Assembly (NCBI RefSeq): GCF_917563885.1
Contig: NZ_CAKJTG010000008.1
Span: forward strand, 146,708-210,707
Direction: 5' to 3'
DNA: 64,000 nt
DNA from: Pseudoneobacillus rhizosphaerae
GTDB taxonomy: Bacteria > Bacillota > Bacilli > Bacillales > Cytobacillaceae
The position numbers were made by a program, and so were the translations under genes. The notes under the pieces are model-generated. The model saw only the letters and a list, made by a program, of their open reading frames with translations, did not search any database and was not told where the DNA came from. This document shows, one piece after another, positions 1 through 9,108 of the stretch (positions are counted from its first letter, which is position 1; the number at the start of each line of letters is the position of its first letter).

Positions 1-2166
1 AATAGTATCATTTATTTCAGTTATTTTTTAATTGGAGATTACACGGTTATGAATAACAAAACCAATCTCCTTCCGCAAACGAGCGAATTAATTGTTCAAT
101 TTTCTGATGAAGTAAAAATAAATGGAGATCGTCTAAGAGCGGTTGTTAAAGACACAAAGACGAAAGAAAAACTTCTGTTAACCTACAAAATCCCCTCCGA
201 TGTGGAAAAAAAACTTTTACAACAAAATTCATTATTAAAGTATACTTGTCCAATTCAAGGAAAATTAGTTGTACCCGACACGGCAAGAAACGAAAATGCT
301 TTTAATTATCGTGAATTTTTAAAACAGAAACATATCTTCTGGGAGCTTCAAGTATCTGAATGGCAAATAGGAAACTGTCGGCAAGCTCAATTGACTTTTA
401 TCGATAAAATCAAAAATTGGAGATTTCAAGGAATTACTTTGATTGAAAAACATTTCACGAAAGATACAGCCCCTTTAGCAGCAGCTTTGATTTTTGGAAC
501 GAGAGATTTACTTTCGGAGGAACAAGTTTCAGCTTATCAAAAATTAGGTGTTATTCATTTAATATCCATTTCTGGGTTACATGTAGCATTATTAGTAGGG
601 ATGATTTTTTATTTAGGAATTCGAATGGGAATAGTAAGGGAAAAATTATCATGGGCTTTAATCATGATATTACCTTTATATGCAGTCTTGTCTGGTGCGA
701 CACCATCTGTGAATCGGTCAGTTTTGATGACTATGATGATTTTATCTGCAAATCAACTGAAATTTTCGTTTAAATTTCGTTCGATAGACGGTTTGTGCCT
801 ATCATTTTTATTGTTAACGATTTGGAATCCGATAGTTATTTTTGATATTGGCTTTCAATTAACGTATATTGTTACTTTATCGCTATTATTATCACTGCGA
901 ATTGTTTCACGATATTCGTCATATGTTGGTAAAATGACAATTACGTCTTATATTTCGCAAGCTTCGGCACTCCCTTTTTTATTGTATTATTTTTTTGAAA
1001 TCCCACTTCTCTCCATAATCGCTAATATTTTTTTTATTCCTCTATATTCCTTTCTGTTTTTACCTGGCCTCATCATCCTTTTTTTGATTCAATTTGTTTC
1101 AATAGATGTTTTTCAAATGCTGTCAATTGTCCTATCATACATTATAGATTTTAGTAATCGTATCGCAATTTGGGTTTCTTCTATGCCTAGGTCAAGGTTA
1201 ATTCCAGGTAGACCTTCTGCTCTTTTTCTCATTATATATTTTGGATGTATTTTATTAGCCTTTTATCGGTGGGAAAAACGAAAATATTTATTGCTTATTG
1301 TACTTCCATGGGTAATAGTATGTTCTCAGCTTTTTCTTCCAAATATATCTTCAAAGGGTGAGGTAGCATTTATTGATGTGGGGCAAGGGGATAGTATTCT
1401 TATTAAACTACCTTACAATCGCGGAAATTATTTAATCGATACGGGGGGAACGATTACTTTTTCATCTGAGGAATGGAAAGAAAAAAAACAAAAATTTGAG
1501 GTTGGCCAAGATGTACTTATTCCTTATTTAAAGGGTAAAGGGATAGCAACGCTTGATCTTTTAATCCTTACACATGGCGATATGGACCATATTGGTGGAA
1601 GTTTGTCATTATTGAAGGAAATAAAAGTTAAAAAAATATTGATGCCCTATGTTACAAGTGGAAAATCTGCAGTGGAGAGTAAAATAGAAAAAATCGCCCG
1701 GAAACAAAATATAGAAATATCATACGTATATGAGGGTGTATCTTGGAAAGCTCACGAATCTAAGTTTATTATTTTAGCACCATCAAAAAATTATATGGGA
1801 GATAAAAACGATGGCTCTATTGTACTATCAGCACATATAGCTGGTGTTAGTTGGTTATTTACTGGAGATTTAGGTAAAGAAGGAGAGGAATTACTCATAA
1901 AGAATTACCCTAATTTGACAATTAATGTTTTAAAGGTTGGTCATCATGGGAGTAAAAATTCTACCTCTGAGAATTTCATCCGTCATTACAATCCAGAATA
2001 TTCCATTATATCAGTTGGCGAAAAAAATGGTTTCGGACATCCTCATCCGGAGGTATTAAGGATATTAGAATCAAGCAAAAGTATTATATTGAGAACTGAC
2101 CTAAATGGGGGGATTTCCTATAAATTTAGTAGCAAGGGAGGAACCTTTTTTAAAGTAATTCCATAA
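1..2166 (+). CDS. comEC: ComEC/Rec2 DNA-uptake channel protein (5' end outside window)
   Basis: Polytopic membrane protein that carries single-stranded transforming DNA across the cytoplasmic membrane. The frame is open without a stop from base 1, and the residues before the ATG at 49 look like the end of a membrane segment, so the gene starts upstream and 49 is probably not the start. About 721 residues are visible: an OB-fold-like stretch, a multi-pass Competence domain (roughly bases 480-1300), then a metallo-beta-lactamase-like domain with HGDMDH (about 1570-1590) and GHHGS (about 1939-1953). B. subtilis ComEC is about 776 residues, which fits a short N-terminal loss. It is normally last in comEA-comEB-comEC. 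It converges on yqzM across a terminator. The family call is secure. Confidence 0.95.
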   Translation, partial: NSIIYFSYFLIGDYTVMNNKTNLLPQTSELIVQFSDEVKINGDRLRAVVKDTKTKEKLLLTYKIPSDVEKKLLQQNSLLKYTCPIQGKLVVPDTARNENAFNYREFLKQKHIFWELQVSEWQIGNCRQAQLTFIDKIKNWRFQGITLIEKHFTKDTAPLAAALIFGTRDLLSEEQVSAYQKLGVIHLISISGLHVALLVGMIFYLGIRMGIVREKLSWALIMILPLYAVLSGATPSVNRSVLMTMMILSANQLKFSFKFRSIDGLCLSFLLLTIWNPIVIFDIGFQLTYIVTLSLLLSLRIVSRYSSYVGKMTITSYISQASALPFLLYYFFEIPLLSIIANIFFIPLYSFLFLPGLIILFLIQFVSIDVFQMLSIVLSYIIDFSNRIAIWVSSMPRSRLIPGRPSALFLIIYFGCILLAFYRWEKRKYLLLIVLPWVIVCSQLFLPNISSKGEVAFIDVGQGDSILIKLPYNRGNYLIDTGGTITFSSEEWKEKKQKFEVGQDVLIPYLKGKGIATLDLLILTHGDMDHIGGSLSLLKEIKVKKILMPYVTSGKSAVESKIEKIARKQNIEISYVYEGVSWKAHESKFIILAPSKNYMGDKNDGSIVLSAHIAGVSWLFTGDLGKEGEELLIKNYPNLTINVLKVGHHGSKNSTSENFIRHYNPEYSIISVGEKNGFGHPHPEVLRILESSKSIILRTDLNGGISYKFSSKGGTFFKVIP

Positions 2167-2198
2167 TATAAAGTATTATCAAAAGAACGAAAAAGAAA

Positions 2199-2226
2199 AA
2201 AGACTGCATTGGTATATGCAGTCTTT
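2199..2226 (-). terminator. Terminator of yqzM, between convergent comEC and yqzM
   Basis: An 11-bp perfect stem (AAAGACTGCAT / ATGCAGTCTTT) with a 6-base loop. On the minus strand it is followed by a T-rich tract, so it fits the end of yqzM best. A-rich sequence on the other side gives little U-tract for comEC. Confidence 0.75.
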
Positions 2227-2254
2227 GCAAAGATACTTATGTAGAAAGAACCAA

Positions 2255-2389
2255 TTAGGATCCTACAACTTTAATGACTGTTGCGATGATAAACATGGTA
2301 GCAAAAAAACCAAAAGATACAATAAACCCTATTCCAGAATCGATAGCATCGTTTCGTTTGTATTGAACATTCTTTTCAAATTCATTCAC
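2255..2389 (-). CDS. yqzM: YqzM family small membrane protein
   Basis: A 44-residue protein starting with GTG at 2389, preceded by a strong AGGAGGGG binding site. It begins MNEFEKNVQYKRNDAI and has one hydrophobic segment (about residues 20-42: IGFIVSFGFFATMFII). Sequence, length and place between comEC and holA match the YqzM family of Bacillus as I remember it. Function is unknown; it is predicted to sit in the membrane with a short charged N-terminus. A plus-strand reading frame over the same bases (2216-2422) has no family resemblance and is rejected. Confidence 0.88.
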   Translation of the reverse strand: MNEFEKNVQYKRNDAIDSGIGFIVSFGFFATMFIIATVIKVVGS

Positions 2390-2418
2390 GGTCTACCCCT
2401 CCTATTTCTTTTATTAGT

Positions 2419-2491
2419 ATAAGCTAAACAGAAAAAAAAATCTAGCTTATTTCTTCCTTAAAACCATTTCTATAATTGACAAAAGTTGTCA
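2419..2491. other. Inverted repeats between yqzM and holA
   Basis: The 314-base gap 2390-2703 has no gene. It holds an 8-bp inverted repeat ATAAGCTA / TAGCTTAT (2419-2426, 2443-2450) around an A-rich loop. It also holds a 6-3-6 palindrome TGACAA-AAG-TTGTCA (2477-2491) that could be an operator. No regulator can be assigned from sequence alone. Confidence 0.4.
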
Positions 2492-2583
2492 CAAATACTT
2501 TTCTCAAAAACTAATTTTACTTTCTAGACATACCGTCGACACGTAAGTTCCTAGGTCTTATTGGTCGGCGTTTATTATAGATT

Positions 2584-2625
2584 GGGAATTAACATTTTTA
2601 ACATGTTAATTCCCCTTAATTTTTA
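2584..2625 (+). terminator. Hairpin with T-rich tail in the holA leader
   Basis: A perfect 12-bp stem (GGGAATTAACAT / ATGTTAATTCCC) with a 7-base loop, followed by CTTAATTTTTATT. It lies about 80 bases ahead of the holA start. It could end stray transcription before holA or attenuate a transcript starting upstream. Confidence 0.5.
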
Positions 2626-2703
2626 TTAAAGTTTTGGATCCTTGTCAAAAGCTCTTCTCTTCATTACATTATACATAAGGGATAAATCTGAGGAGCGAAA
2701 AAA

Positions 2704-3735
2704 ATGATTACAGACGTTTGGAAACAAATTAAAAAAAATCAATTTGCTGGAGTTTATTTATTATATGGAACAGAAACCTTTCTTATCCATGAAACTATTC
2801 AATTATTACTCACTCATTTATTGAATGAGGAGGAAAAGGATTTTAATTTTTCTACATACGATTTAGAGGAGACACCTCTTGAAGTTGCCGTTGAAGATGC
2901 AGAAACATTTCCGTTTATGGGTGAGAAGCGTTTAATTGTTATGCAAAATCCAGTATTTTTAACGAGTGAAAAGACAAAAGGAAAGGTTGACCATAATATT
3001 ACAAAATTGGAGGATTATTTAAATAATCCTGCTCCTTATTCCATTATCGTTATTGCAGCACCGTATGAAAAATTGGACGTGCGCAAAAAGATTACAAAGG
3101 AATTAAAGCGAAAAGCAGTAGTAGAAGAAGCTAAAAAATTGGGTGACCAAGACTTAAAAATTTGGATTAAGGACCGAGCTATATCGAATGGGGTAAATAT
3201 AGATGATAAAGCAATTGAAAAGATGGTAAGCGTTGCTGGTTCAAATTTATTTGTCTTAACTAATGAAATTGATAAAATGTCCTTATATGTTGGAAGTGGG
3301 AAAAGAATTGACTTACATACTGTTGAACAGCTTGTTTCAAAAACACTAGAACAGAACATTTTTGAGCTAGTCGAAAAAGTCGTTCATCGAAAAGTTGAGG
3401 AGGCTCTTCGTATCTATTATGATCTTTTAAAGCAGAATGAAGAACCAATAAAAATTCTTGCCTTATTATCTAGTCAATTTCGTTTGATTTATCAAGTTAA
3501 AGAATTATCTAGAAAGGGGTACGGACAACAGCAAATGGCAACTAGCCTAAGGGCCCATCCTTTTCGTGTTAAATTAGCAGCAGGACAAGCTCAATTGTTT
3601 TCAGAAGATGAGTTAAAGAGGCTTGTTCATTTATTTGCAGATGCGGATTATCAGATGAAAACAGGTGGCTTAAATAAAACGATGATTATCGAAATGATCC
3701 TTTTTCAATTACATTCCTTGAGTCAAAAAAAATGA
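2704..3735 (+). CDS. holA: DNA polymerase III subunit delta
   Basis: Delta subunit of the clamp-loader complex, which opens the beta sliding clamp and loads it on primed DNA. The 343-residue product has the family's N-terminal GVYLLYGTETFLI stretch (a degenerate P-loop region of the AAA+-like fold) and the helical C-terminal collar region. Length is typical. The ATG at 2704 follows GAGGAGCG at good spacing. The gene ends in a TGA that lies inside the stem of a terminator shared with convergent rpsT. This is the yqeN position of B. subtilis. Confidence 0.95.
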   Translation: MITDVWKQIKKNQFAGVYLLYGTETFLIHETIQLLLTHLLNEEEKDFNFSTYDLEETPLEVAVEDAETFPFMGEKRLIVMQNPVFLTSEKTKGKVDHNITKLEDYLNNPAPYSIIVIAAPYEKLDVRKKITKELKRKAVVEEAKKLGDQDLKIWIKDRAISNGVNIDDKAIEKMVSVAGSNLFVLTNEIDKMSLYVGSGKRIDLHTVEQLVSKTLEQNIFELVEKVVHRKVEEALRIYYDLLKQNEEPIKILALLSSQFRLIYQVKELSRKGYGQQQMATSLRAHPFRVKLAAGQAQLFSEDELKRLVHLFADADYQMKTGGLNKTMIIEMILFQLHSLSQKK

Positions 3736-3757
3736 TCCCTAAGTGGGATCATTTTTT
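3727..3757. terminator. Bidirectional terminator between holA and rpsT
   Basis: A GC-core stem TGATCCC / GGGATCA (3733-3739, 3745-3751) is flanked by a run of A on the left and T on the right, so it has a U-tract in both directions. It serves convergent holA (+) and rpsT (-). The holA stop codon TGA forms part of the left arm. Confidence 0.9.
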
Positions 3758-3768
3758 CTTTAGCAAAA

Positions 3769-4029
3769 TTATTGAGCAGCGTTCATTCTCTTCATTAGAC
3801 GAGATTTTTTACGAGCTGCAGCTTTTTTGTGGACAAGTCCTTTTTGAGCAGCTTTGTCTAATTTACTAGCAGCAGTATTGAAAAGTTCTTTAGCAGTGTC
3901 TTCGTTAGTAACGATAGCAGCTTCAGCCTTCTTAACAGCAGTACGCATAGCAGATTTAACAGTAATGTTATGAGCTTTTTTAGCTTCATTTGTTTTTACG
4001 CGCTTAATAGCAGATTTAATATTCGGCAT
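3769..4029 (-). CDS. rpsT: 30S ribosomal protein S20
   Basis: An 86-residue lysine- and alanine-rich primary 16S rRNA-binding protein of the small subunit. It starts [15 protein letters not shown] and ends with [11 protein letters not shown], both typical of bacterial S20. ATG at 4029 follows AGGAGGTG. It is a single gene on the minus strand with its own strong promoter (4111-4139) and a terminator shared with holA, as in B. subtilis. Confidence 0.98.
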   Translation of the reverse strand: MPNIKSAIKRVKTNEAKKAHNITVKSAMRTAVKKAEAAIVTNEDTAKELFNTAASKLDKAAQKGLVHKKAAARKKSRLMKRMNAAQ

Positions 4030-4110
4030 GTTTCGTTCACCTCCTGATAAGAATCGAGACTATATGAACTCGACTTTCACATTCATTAATAATAATAGAG
4101 AACAAATGAT

Positions 4111-4139
4111 ATTTTATCAAAACCACCGATATATTGCAA
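4111..4139 (-). promoter_or_regulatory. Sigma-A promoter of rpsT
   Basis: On the minus strand: TTGCAA, 17-base spacer, TAAAAT. It is correctly placed about 80-110 bases upstream of the rpsT start. Confidence 0.7.
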
Positions 4140-4247
4140 TACCATCTCACAAAATAAAGGTGATCATTCTAGATAAATGAATGATATTAATGAATAACGG
4201 TAAAAATAGGGAAAGGTTTGTTTATTCGCGTACAGGAGGATGATGAA

Positions 4248-5366
4248 ATGACTGACAATCTAGATCTAAGTATGTATTCAATAAGAACAGACTTAGCTGT
4301 GGAAGCACATGAAATGGTAATTGCCGATCGAAGTGTTCACCAACAGGATAATATTTCACAAATCGAAGGTGTCATTATTAAAGAAAAAGAAGAAGATGGG
4401 ATTAAGGTTTCTTTGGTAGAAATTACTGCTGAAGGTGAGAAAGCTTTAGGGAAAAAAACAGGACGCTACTTAACAATGGAAGTAGTTGGTATTCGCCAAC
4501 AGGATACAGAGCTTCAACACAAAGTAGAAAAGGTATTTGCTGCGGAATTTTCAAGATTTATTAAAGAACTGGGAATTAATGAAAATGCATCTTGTTTAGT
4601 AGTTGGATTAGGTAACTGGAACGTTACACCTGATTCTTTAGGACCACTAGTTTGTGAAAATTTGTTAGTTACTAGACATCTATATCAGCTCCAGCCTGAA
4701 AGCGTTGAAGAAGGCTACCGTCCTGTAAGTGCATTGTCACCAGGAGTAATGGGGTTAACTGGTATTGAAACGAGTGACATTATATTTGGAGTAGTAGAAA
4801 AAACAAAACCTGATTTTGTTATTGCAATAGATGCGTTAGCTTCAAGATCCATCGAAAGAGTTAACTCTACTATTCAAATTTCAGATTCTGGGATACATCC
4901 TGGATCTGGTGTAGGAAATAAACGGAAAGAAATTAGTAAAGAAACGTTAGGAGTTCCGGTGATCGCAATCGGTGTTCCAACAGTAGTGGATGCAGCAACG
5001 ATAACAAGTGATACGATTGATTTTATTTTAAAGCATTTTGGTAAAGAGTTAAGGGAAGGCAATAGACCATCACGTTCGTTAGCACCTGCAGGAATGACTT
5101 TCGGAGGAAGAAAGAAATTAACCGAGGAGGATTTACCTGAAGAACACCATCGAAAAACTTTTTTAGGAATAGTTGGTACGCTTCCCGAGGATGAAAAGCG
5201 GAAGCTTATTTATGAAGTACTTTCTCCACTTGGTCATAATCTAATGGTTACACCTAAAGAGGTAGATGTTTTTATTGAGGATATGGCTAATTTAGTAGCG
5301 AATGGTTTAAATGCTGCTTTACATCAAAATGTAAATCAAGATAATTCGGGGTTCTATACACGTTAA
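4248..5366 (+). CDS. gpr: GPR germination protease (spore SASP endopeptidase)
   Basis: Atypical protease that starts degradation of small acid-soluble spore proteins at germination. The zymogen is made in the forespore. I place the start at ATG 4248 because ACAGGAGG sits just before it; an in-frame TTG lies 30 bases upstream without a site. The resulting 372 residues match the family length. The N-terminal stretch [15 protein letters not shown] resembles the pro-peptide cleavage region of Bacillus GPR. A weak sigma-G-like -10 (CATTCTA, 4165-4171) is present but its -35 is poor. It lies upstream of spoIIP, as in B. subtilis. Confidence 0.95.
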   Translation: MTDNLDLSMYSIRTDLAVEAHEMVIADRSVHQQDNISQIEGVIIKEKEEDGIKVSLVEITAEGEKALGKKTGRYLTMEVVGIRQQDTELQHKVEKVFAAEFSRFIKELGINENASCLVVGLGNWNVTPDSLGPLVCENLLVTRHLYQLQPESVEEGYRPVSALSPGVMGLTGIETSDIIFGVVEKTKPDFVIAIDALASRSIERVNSTIQISDSGIHPGSGVGNKRKEISKETLGVPVIAIGVPTVVDAATITSDTIDFILKHFGKELREGNRPSRSLAPAGMTFGGRKKLTEEDLPEEHHRKTFLGIVGTLPEDEKRKLIYEVLSPLGHNLMVTPKEVDVFIEDMANLVANGLNAALHQNVNQDNSGFYTR

Positions 5367-5477
5367 AAATTTATATTCCCTTACAACATTGTTTCCTCGA
5401 GAGTTTAATAAAAAAATGTTCTATCATCTCTATCAAAGTCATATGATTTACTAGACTTGATAAAAGAGGTGGAACTT

Positions 5478-6680
5478 GTGAGAAAAGGTAAAACCAATGG
5501 AATGATTGTTTCCATTCAAGGGAGCAGTATAGGGAAATTAATATTATTATCAATACTCTTTCTTTTTTTTGTCTTTTCTCTAAGTGGAGTATTGACTTCT
5601 CTTAATCCCCAGTACCGGTTGACATCTAGTTCTGTTAATCATGCTGCAAATAATATTACGGGGGATTTGTTATTTAAAGTGCTAGGTTCGGAAAACCATT
5701 ACTTTCTAAATGCTTTACCTAATGAAAGTGAAAGCCCGAAGCTAACAAATCTTTTATTTAAGTTATCAACAAATATTAATTTAAATGATCCGAGAAGTTT
5801 GTTGGGACGAGAACTACCAGGGTTTTCACAGTTTGATAGTAAAATTATTGTAGCGGATGCAGGAGTTAACTATACTAATATGCCTGTCGAATCTGCTCCG
5901 CCTTTAGAAGTTATGAAGGCTGAAAGTGAGGCTTCATTACAGAACCTTGATGATGTAGACACTGAAAATAGTGAAACTAATCCTCCACCTTCCTTAACAA
6001 CTGGAGATCGAAAAGTAGTGTATCTCTACTTTACACACAACCGTGAGTCATATTTACCATATTTAAGGGGAGAAACAGATCCTAACCGTGCTTATCATTC
6101 AAAAGTAAATGTTACAAATATCGGTGACAGATTGAAGATTGCTCTTGAATCTAATGGTATCGGTACCGAGGTAAATAGGACAGATGTTATGGGGAATTTG
6201 AACAAAAAAGGGCTTGGTTTTGCACAAGCCTATCAAGAATCAAGACCTATCGTTCAAACAGCAATGGCCCAACAAAAGGAGCTACAATATTTTATAGATA
6301 TTCATCGTGATAGCAAACGTAAAGAAGATACAACAGGCAAGATAAAGGGAAAATCATATGCAAAACTTGCTTTTGTCATTGGTGCAGAACATAGTAATTA
6401 CGAACAAAACCTTCAATTAGCAAAAGTTTTGCACGAACGACTAAACAAAAAGTACCCAGGAATTAGTCGTGCGGTTATTGAAAAACAAGGTGCAGGCACC
6501 AATGGGAAATTTAACCAAGACTTATCAGGAAGAGCCATCCTAATAGAATTTGGTGGAGTCGATAATACATTTGAAGAATTATTTAATTCTGCTGAAGCAC
6601 TTGCTGACGTATTTAGTGAATATTATTGGAAAGCCGAAAAAGTAGATAACCCAATTGAACAGAAAACAGAGGCCTCTTAA
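5478..6680 (+). CDS. spoIIP: Stage II sporulation protein P, peptidoglycan hydrolase
   Basis: Mother-cell membrane-anchored amidase/endopeptidase of the SpoIID-SpoIIM-SpoIIP engulfment machine. GTG at 5478 is preferred over the in-frame TTG at 5457 because AAGAGGTGG precedes it. The 400-residue product has an N-terminal transmembrane helix (about residues 15-37), a variable linker, and a C-terminal catalytic domain. That domain has the THNRESY, DIHRD and IEFGG motifs, which carry the zinc-ligand His and Glu residues. It lies between gpr and yqxA as in B. subtilis. Confidence 0.95.
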   Translation: MRKGKTNGMIVSIQGSSIGKLILLSILFLFFVFSLSGVLTSLNPQYRLTSSSVNHAANNITGDLLFKVLGSENHYFLNALPNESESPKLTNLLFKLSTNINLNDPRSLLGRELPGFSQFDSKIIVADAGVNYTNMPVESAPPLEVMKAESEASLQNLDDVDTENSETNPPPSLTTGDRKVVYLYFTHNRESYLPYLRGETDPNRAYHSKVNVTNIGDRLKIALESNGIGTEVNRTDVMGNLNKKGLGFAQAYQESRPIVQTAMAQQKELQYFIDIHRDSKRKEDTTGKIKGKSYAKLAFVIGAEHSNYEQNLQLAKVLHERLNKKYPGISRAVIEKQGAGTNGKFNQDLSGRAILIEFGGVDNTFEELFNSAEALADVFSEYYWKAEKVDNPIEQKTEAS

Positions 6681-6709
6681 TATTTTTAAACCGAAGAAGG
6701 GTGATAGAA

Positions 6710-7039
6710 ATGAAAATGTTCTTATTGAAAGGTGTCATTTTAGCTTCTCTTATGTTTCTTTCGGTATTGTTCGGGATGCAACAAGCAAATATCGGAATTC
6801 AAAAGATGAAGGGCTATGAGGATCCAAAATTCAAAAGCGCACTTACCCTTAAAGAAACGGGGGACGGTGATTTTCAAGCTTCGGTATTAGGAGTGGATGT
6901 AACAAGCCATGATCTTGAAAAGAAGAAACAGAAGCTTGAAGAAATAAAAGCGTATAATCTTTTTTCAGATTTAGGTAAGGGTATCTCAAATGGAATAAGC
7001 TCAGGAATTAATCAAATTATAGAAATGATACCAAATTAA
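6710..7039 (+). CDS. yqxA: YqxA family (DUF3679) protein
   Basis: A 109-residue protein with one N-terminal hydrophobic segment (about residues 4-24) and a charged, partly coiled-coil middle (HDLEKKKQKLEEIKAY). It matches YqxA, the conserved gene downstream of spoIIP. Function is unknown. ATG at 6710 is chosen because AAGGGTG sits before it; GTG 6701 and ATG 6716 are alternatives. A terminator follows directly. Confidence 0.85.
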   Translation: MKMFLLKGVILASLMFLSVLFGMQQANIGIQKMKGYEDPKFKSALTLKETGDGDFQASVLGVDVTSHDLEKKKQKLEEIKAYNLFSDLGKGISNGISSGINQIIEMIPN

Positions 7040-7040
7040 T

Positions 7041-7072
7041 AAAAACTGGTTCCGAAATGGGACCAGTTTTTT
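7041..7072 (+). terminator. Terminator after yqxA
   Basis: Stem AACTGGTTCC / GGGACCAGTT around a GAAAT loop, followed by six T. It ends the spoIIP-yqxA unit. Confidence 0.85.
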
Positions 7073-7107
7073 GGCTTATGGGGTTAATTATCCCCTTCCG
7101 CTTTTTG

Positions 7108-7136
7108 TTGAATCTTGCTAATCCTACTGATATAAT
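7108..7136 (+). promoter_or_regulatory. Sigma-A promoter of lepA
   Basis: TTGAAT, 17-base spacer, TATAAT, ending about 48 bases before the lepA start. Confidence 0.7.
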
Positions 7137-7183
7137 CAAATCTAGTGTAAATTGCCCGATAAAGTAGGAGTGAACATTTTTTT

Positions 7184-9019
7184 ATGAATAGAGAAGAAAA
7201 ACTTAAGAGACAATCAAAAGTACGTAACTTTTCCATTATTGCACATATCGATCATGGGAAATCAACGTTAGCTGACCGTATTTTAGAAAAAACCAATGCA
7301 TTAACATCGCGTGAAATGAAAGAACAGTTACTAGATTCCATGGACTTAGAACGAGAGCGTGGAATTACGATAAAATTAAATGCCGTTCAATTAACATATA
7401 AAGCACAAGATGGGGAGGAATATACATTCCACCTGATTGATACACCTGGACATGTCGACTTTACCTATGAAGTTTCACGAAGTCTAGCAGCTTGTGAAGG
7501 AGCAGTATTAGTAGTAGATGCTGCACAAGGTATTGAAGCACAAACACTAGCAAATGTATATCTAGCGTTAGATAATAACCTTGAAATCCTCCCTGTTATT
7601 AATAAAATTGATTTACCAAGTGCAGATCCAGAAAGGGTTCGTAAAGAAATTGAAGAAGTAATAGGTCTAGATGCTTCTGAGGCAGTTTTAGCTTCAGCTA
7701 AAGCAGGTATCGGGATAGAAGAAATTTTAGAGCAAGTAGTTAAACAAGTGCCTGCTCCAACTGGAGATCCAGATGCACCTTTAAAAGCACTTATTTTTGA
7801 TTCCTTATACGATGCTTATCGTGGAGTAGTTGCTTATATTCGTGTTACTGATGGAAGTGTTAAACCTGGTGACAAAATAAGAATGATGGCAACTGGAAAA
7901 GAATTCGAAGTAATTGAGGTAGGGGTTTTTACCCCTAAAGCTACTGTGCGAAAAGAATTAACTGTTGGAGATGTTGGTTACTTAACAGCTGCGATTAAAA
8001 ATGTTGGGGATACTCGAGTTGGGGATACGATTACCAATGCAAAAAATGGTGCTACAGAGGCACTTCCCGGATACCGTACATTAAATCCAATGGTATATTG
8101 TGGTCTTTATCCAATTGATACAGCTAAATTCAACGACTTGCGCGATGCACTTGAAAAGCTTCAATTGAATGACTCATCGCTTCAATTTGAGCCAGAGACT
8201 TCGCAAGCACTAGGATTTGGGTTTCGTTGTGGATTCTTAGGCTTACTCCATATGGAAATCATTCAAGAGCGTATCGAACGAGAATTTAAAATCGATTTAA
8301 TTACAACGGCGCCAAGTGTTATTTATCACGTAATCATGACAGATGGTTTGGAGATAAATGTAGATAATCCATCTAATATGCCTGAACCTCAGAAAATTGA
8401 CCGTGTTGAAGAACCTTATGTAAAGGCAACTATGATGTCACCAAACGATTATGTAGGTGCCATTATGGAGCTTTGCCAAGGCAAACGTGGGATTTTTATC
8501 GACATGCAATACTTAGATCAAAATCGTGTGAGCATCGTATATGAAATTCCATTGGCGGAAATTGTCTATGATTTCTTCGATCAATTAAAATCAAGCACAA
8601 AAGGCTATGCCTCTTTCGATTATGAGTTAATTGGATATAAACCATCGAAACTTGTAAAAATGGATATTCTACTAAATGCTGAAAAAGTCGATGCGTTAAG
8701 CTTTATTGTGCATAATGATTTTGCTTATGAACGCGGGAAGATCATTGTGGAGAAGCTTAAGGAATTAATTCCAAGGCAACAATTCGAAGTTCCAGTTCAA
8801 GCTGCCATTGGTCAGAAAATTGTAGCGCGTTCCACCATTAAATCCATGGGGAAAAACGTTCTTGCTAAGTGTTACGGAGGAGACATTTCTCGTAAACGTA
8901 AACTTCTTGAAAAGCAAAAGGAAGGTAAGAAACGTATGAAACAAGTTGGTTCCGTAGAGGTTCCGCAAGAAGCGTTTATGGCTGTCCTTAAAATGGACGA
9001 TAATAATACTAAAAAATAA
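7184..9019 (+). CDS. lepA: Elongation factor 4 (LepA), ribosome back-translocating GTPase
   Basis: Translational GTPase related to EF-G that acts on stalled or mistranslocated ribosomes and on 30S biogenesis. The 611-residue product has G1 AHIDHGKST (residues 20-28), the switch II motif [14 protein letters not shown], and the LepA-specific C-terminal domain ending in [11 protein letters not shown]. Length is standard. ATG 7184 follows TAGGAGTG with a somewhat long spacer. It is followed by a terminator and hemW. Confidence 0.97.
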   Translation: MNREEKLKRQSKVRNFSIIAHIDHGKSTLADRILEKTNALTSREMKEQLLDSMDLERERGITIKLNAVQLTYKAQDGEEYTFHLIDTPGHVDFTYEVSRSLAACEGAVLVVDAAQGIEAQTLANVYLALDNNLEILPVINKIDLPSADPERVRKEIEEVIGLDASEAVLASAKAGIGIEEILEQVVKQVPAPTGDPDAPLKALIFDSLYDAYRGVVAYIRVTDGSVKPGDKIRMMATGKEFEVIEVGVFTPKATVRKELTVGDVGYLTAAIKNVGDTRVGDTITNAKNGATEALPGYRTLNPMVYCGLYPIDTAKFNDLRDALEKLQLNDSSLQFEPETSQALGFGFRCGFLGLLHMEIIQERIEREFKIDLITTAPSVIYHVIMTDGLEINVDNPSNMPEPQKIDRVEEPYVKATMMSPNDYVGAIMELCQGKRGIFIDMQYLDQNRVSIVYEIPLAEIVYDFFDQLKSSTKGYASFDYELIGYKPSKLVKMDILLNAEKVDALSFIVHNDFAYERGKIIVEKLKELIPRQQFEVPVQAAIGQKIVARSTIKSMGKNVLAKCYGGDISRKRKLLEKQKEGKKRMKQVGSVEVPQEAFMAVLKMDDNNTKK

Positions 9020-9028
9020 TTCATTGAT

Positions 9029-9078
9029 AAAAAGGAGGTTAAGCAAGCTTGAAAATCCAAGCATGCTAGCCTCTTTTT
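9029..9078 (+). terminator. Terminator-like hairpin between lepA and hemW
   Basis: A long imperfect hairpin: AAAAAGGAGGTTA and AGCAAGCTTG on the left pair with CAAGCATGCT and AGCCTCTTTTT on the right, followed by ATTAATTTTT. It separates lepA from hemW, although the two are usually co-oriented neighbours. Confidence 0.65.
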
Positions 9079-9108
9079 ATTAATTTTTGTGAAGGATTGT
9101 GAAGAAAT

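Noticed and set aside
2216..2422. Plus-strand frame of 68 codons opposite yqzM
   Set aside because: The minus strand encodes a clear 44-residue YqzM with a strong ribosome binding site; the plus frame has no family resemblance and starts inside a terminator.
4136..4171. Sigma-G promoter for gpr
   Set aside because: CATTCTA fits a -10, but no acceptable -35 lies at the right distance, so it is mentioned only in the gene entry.
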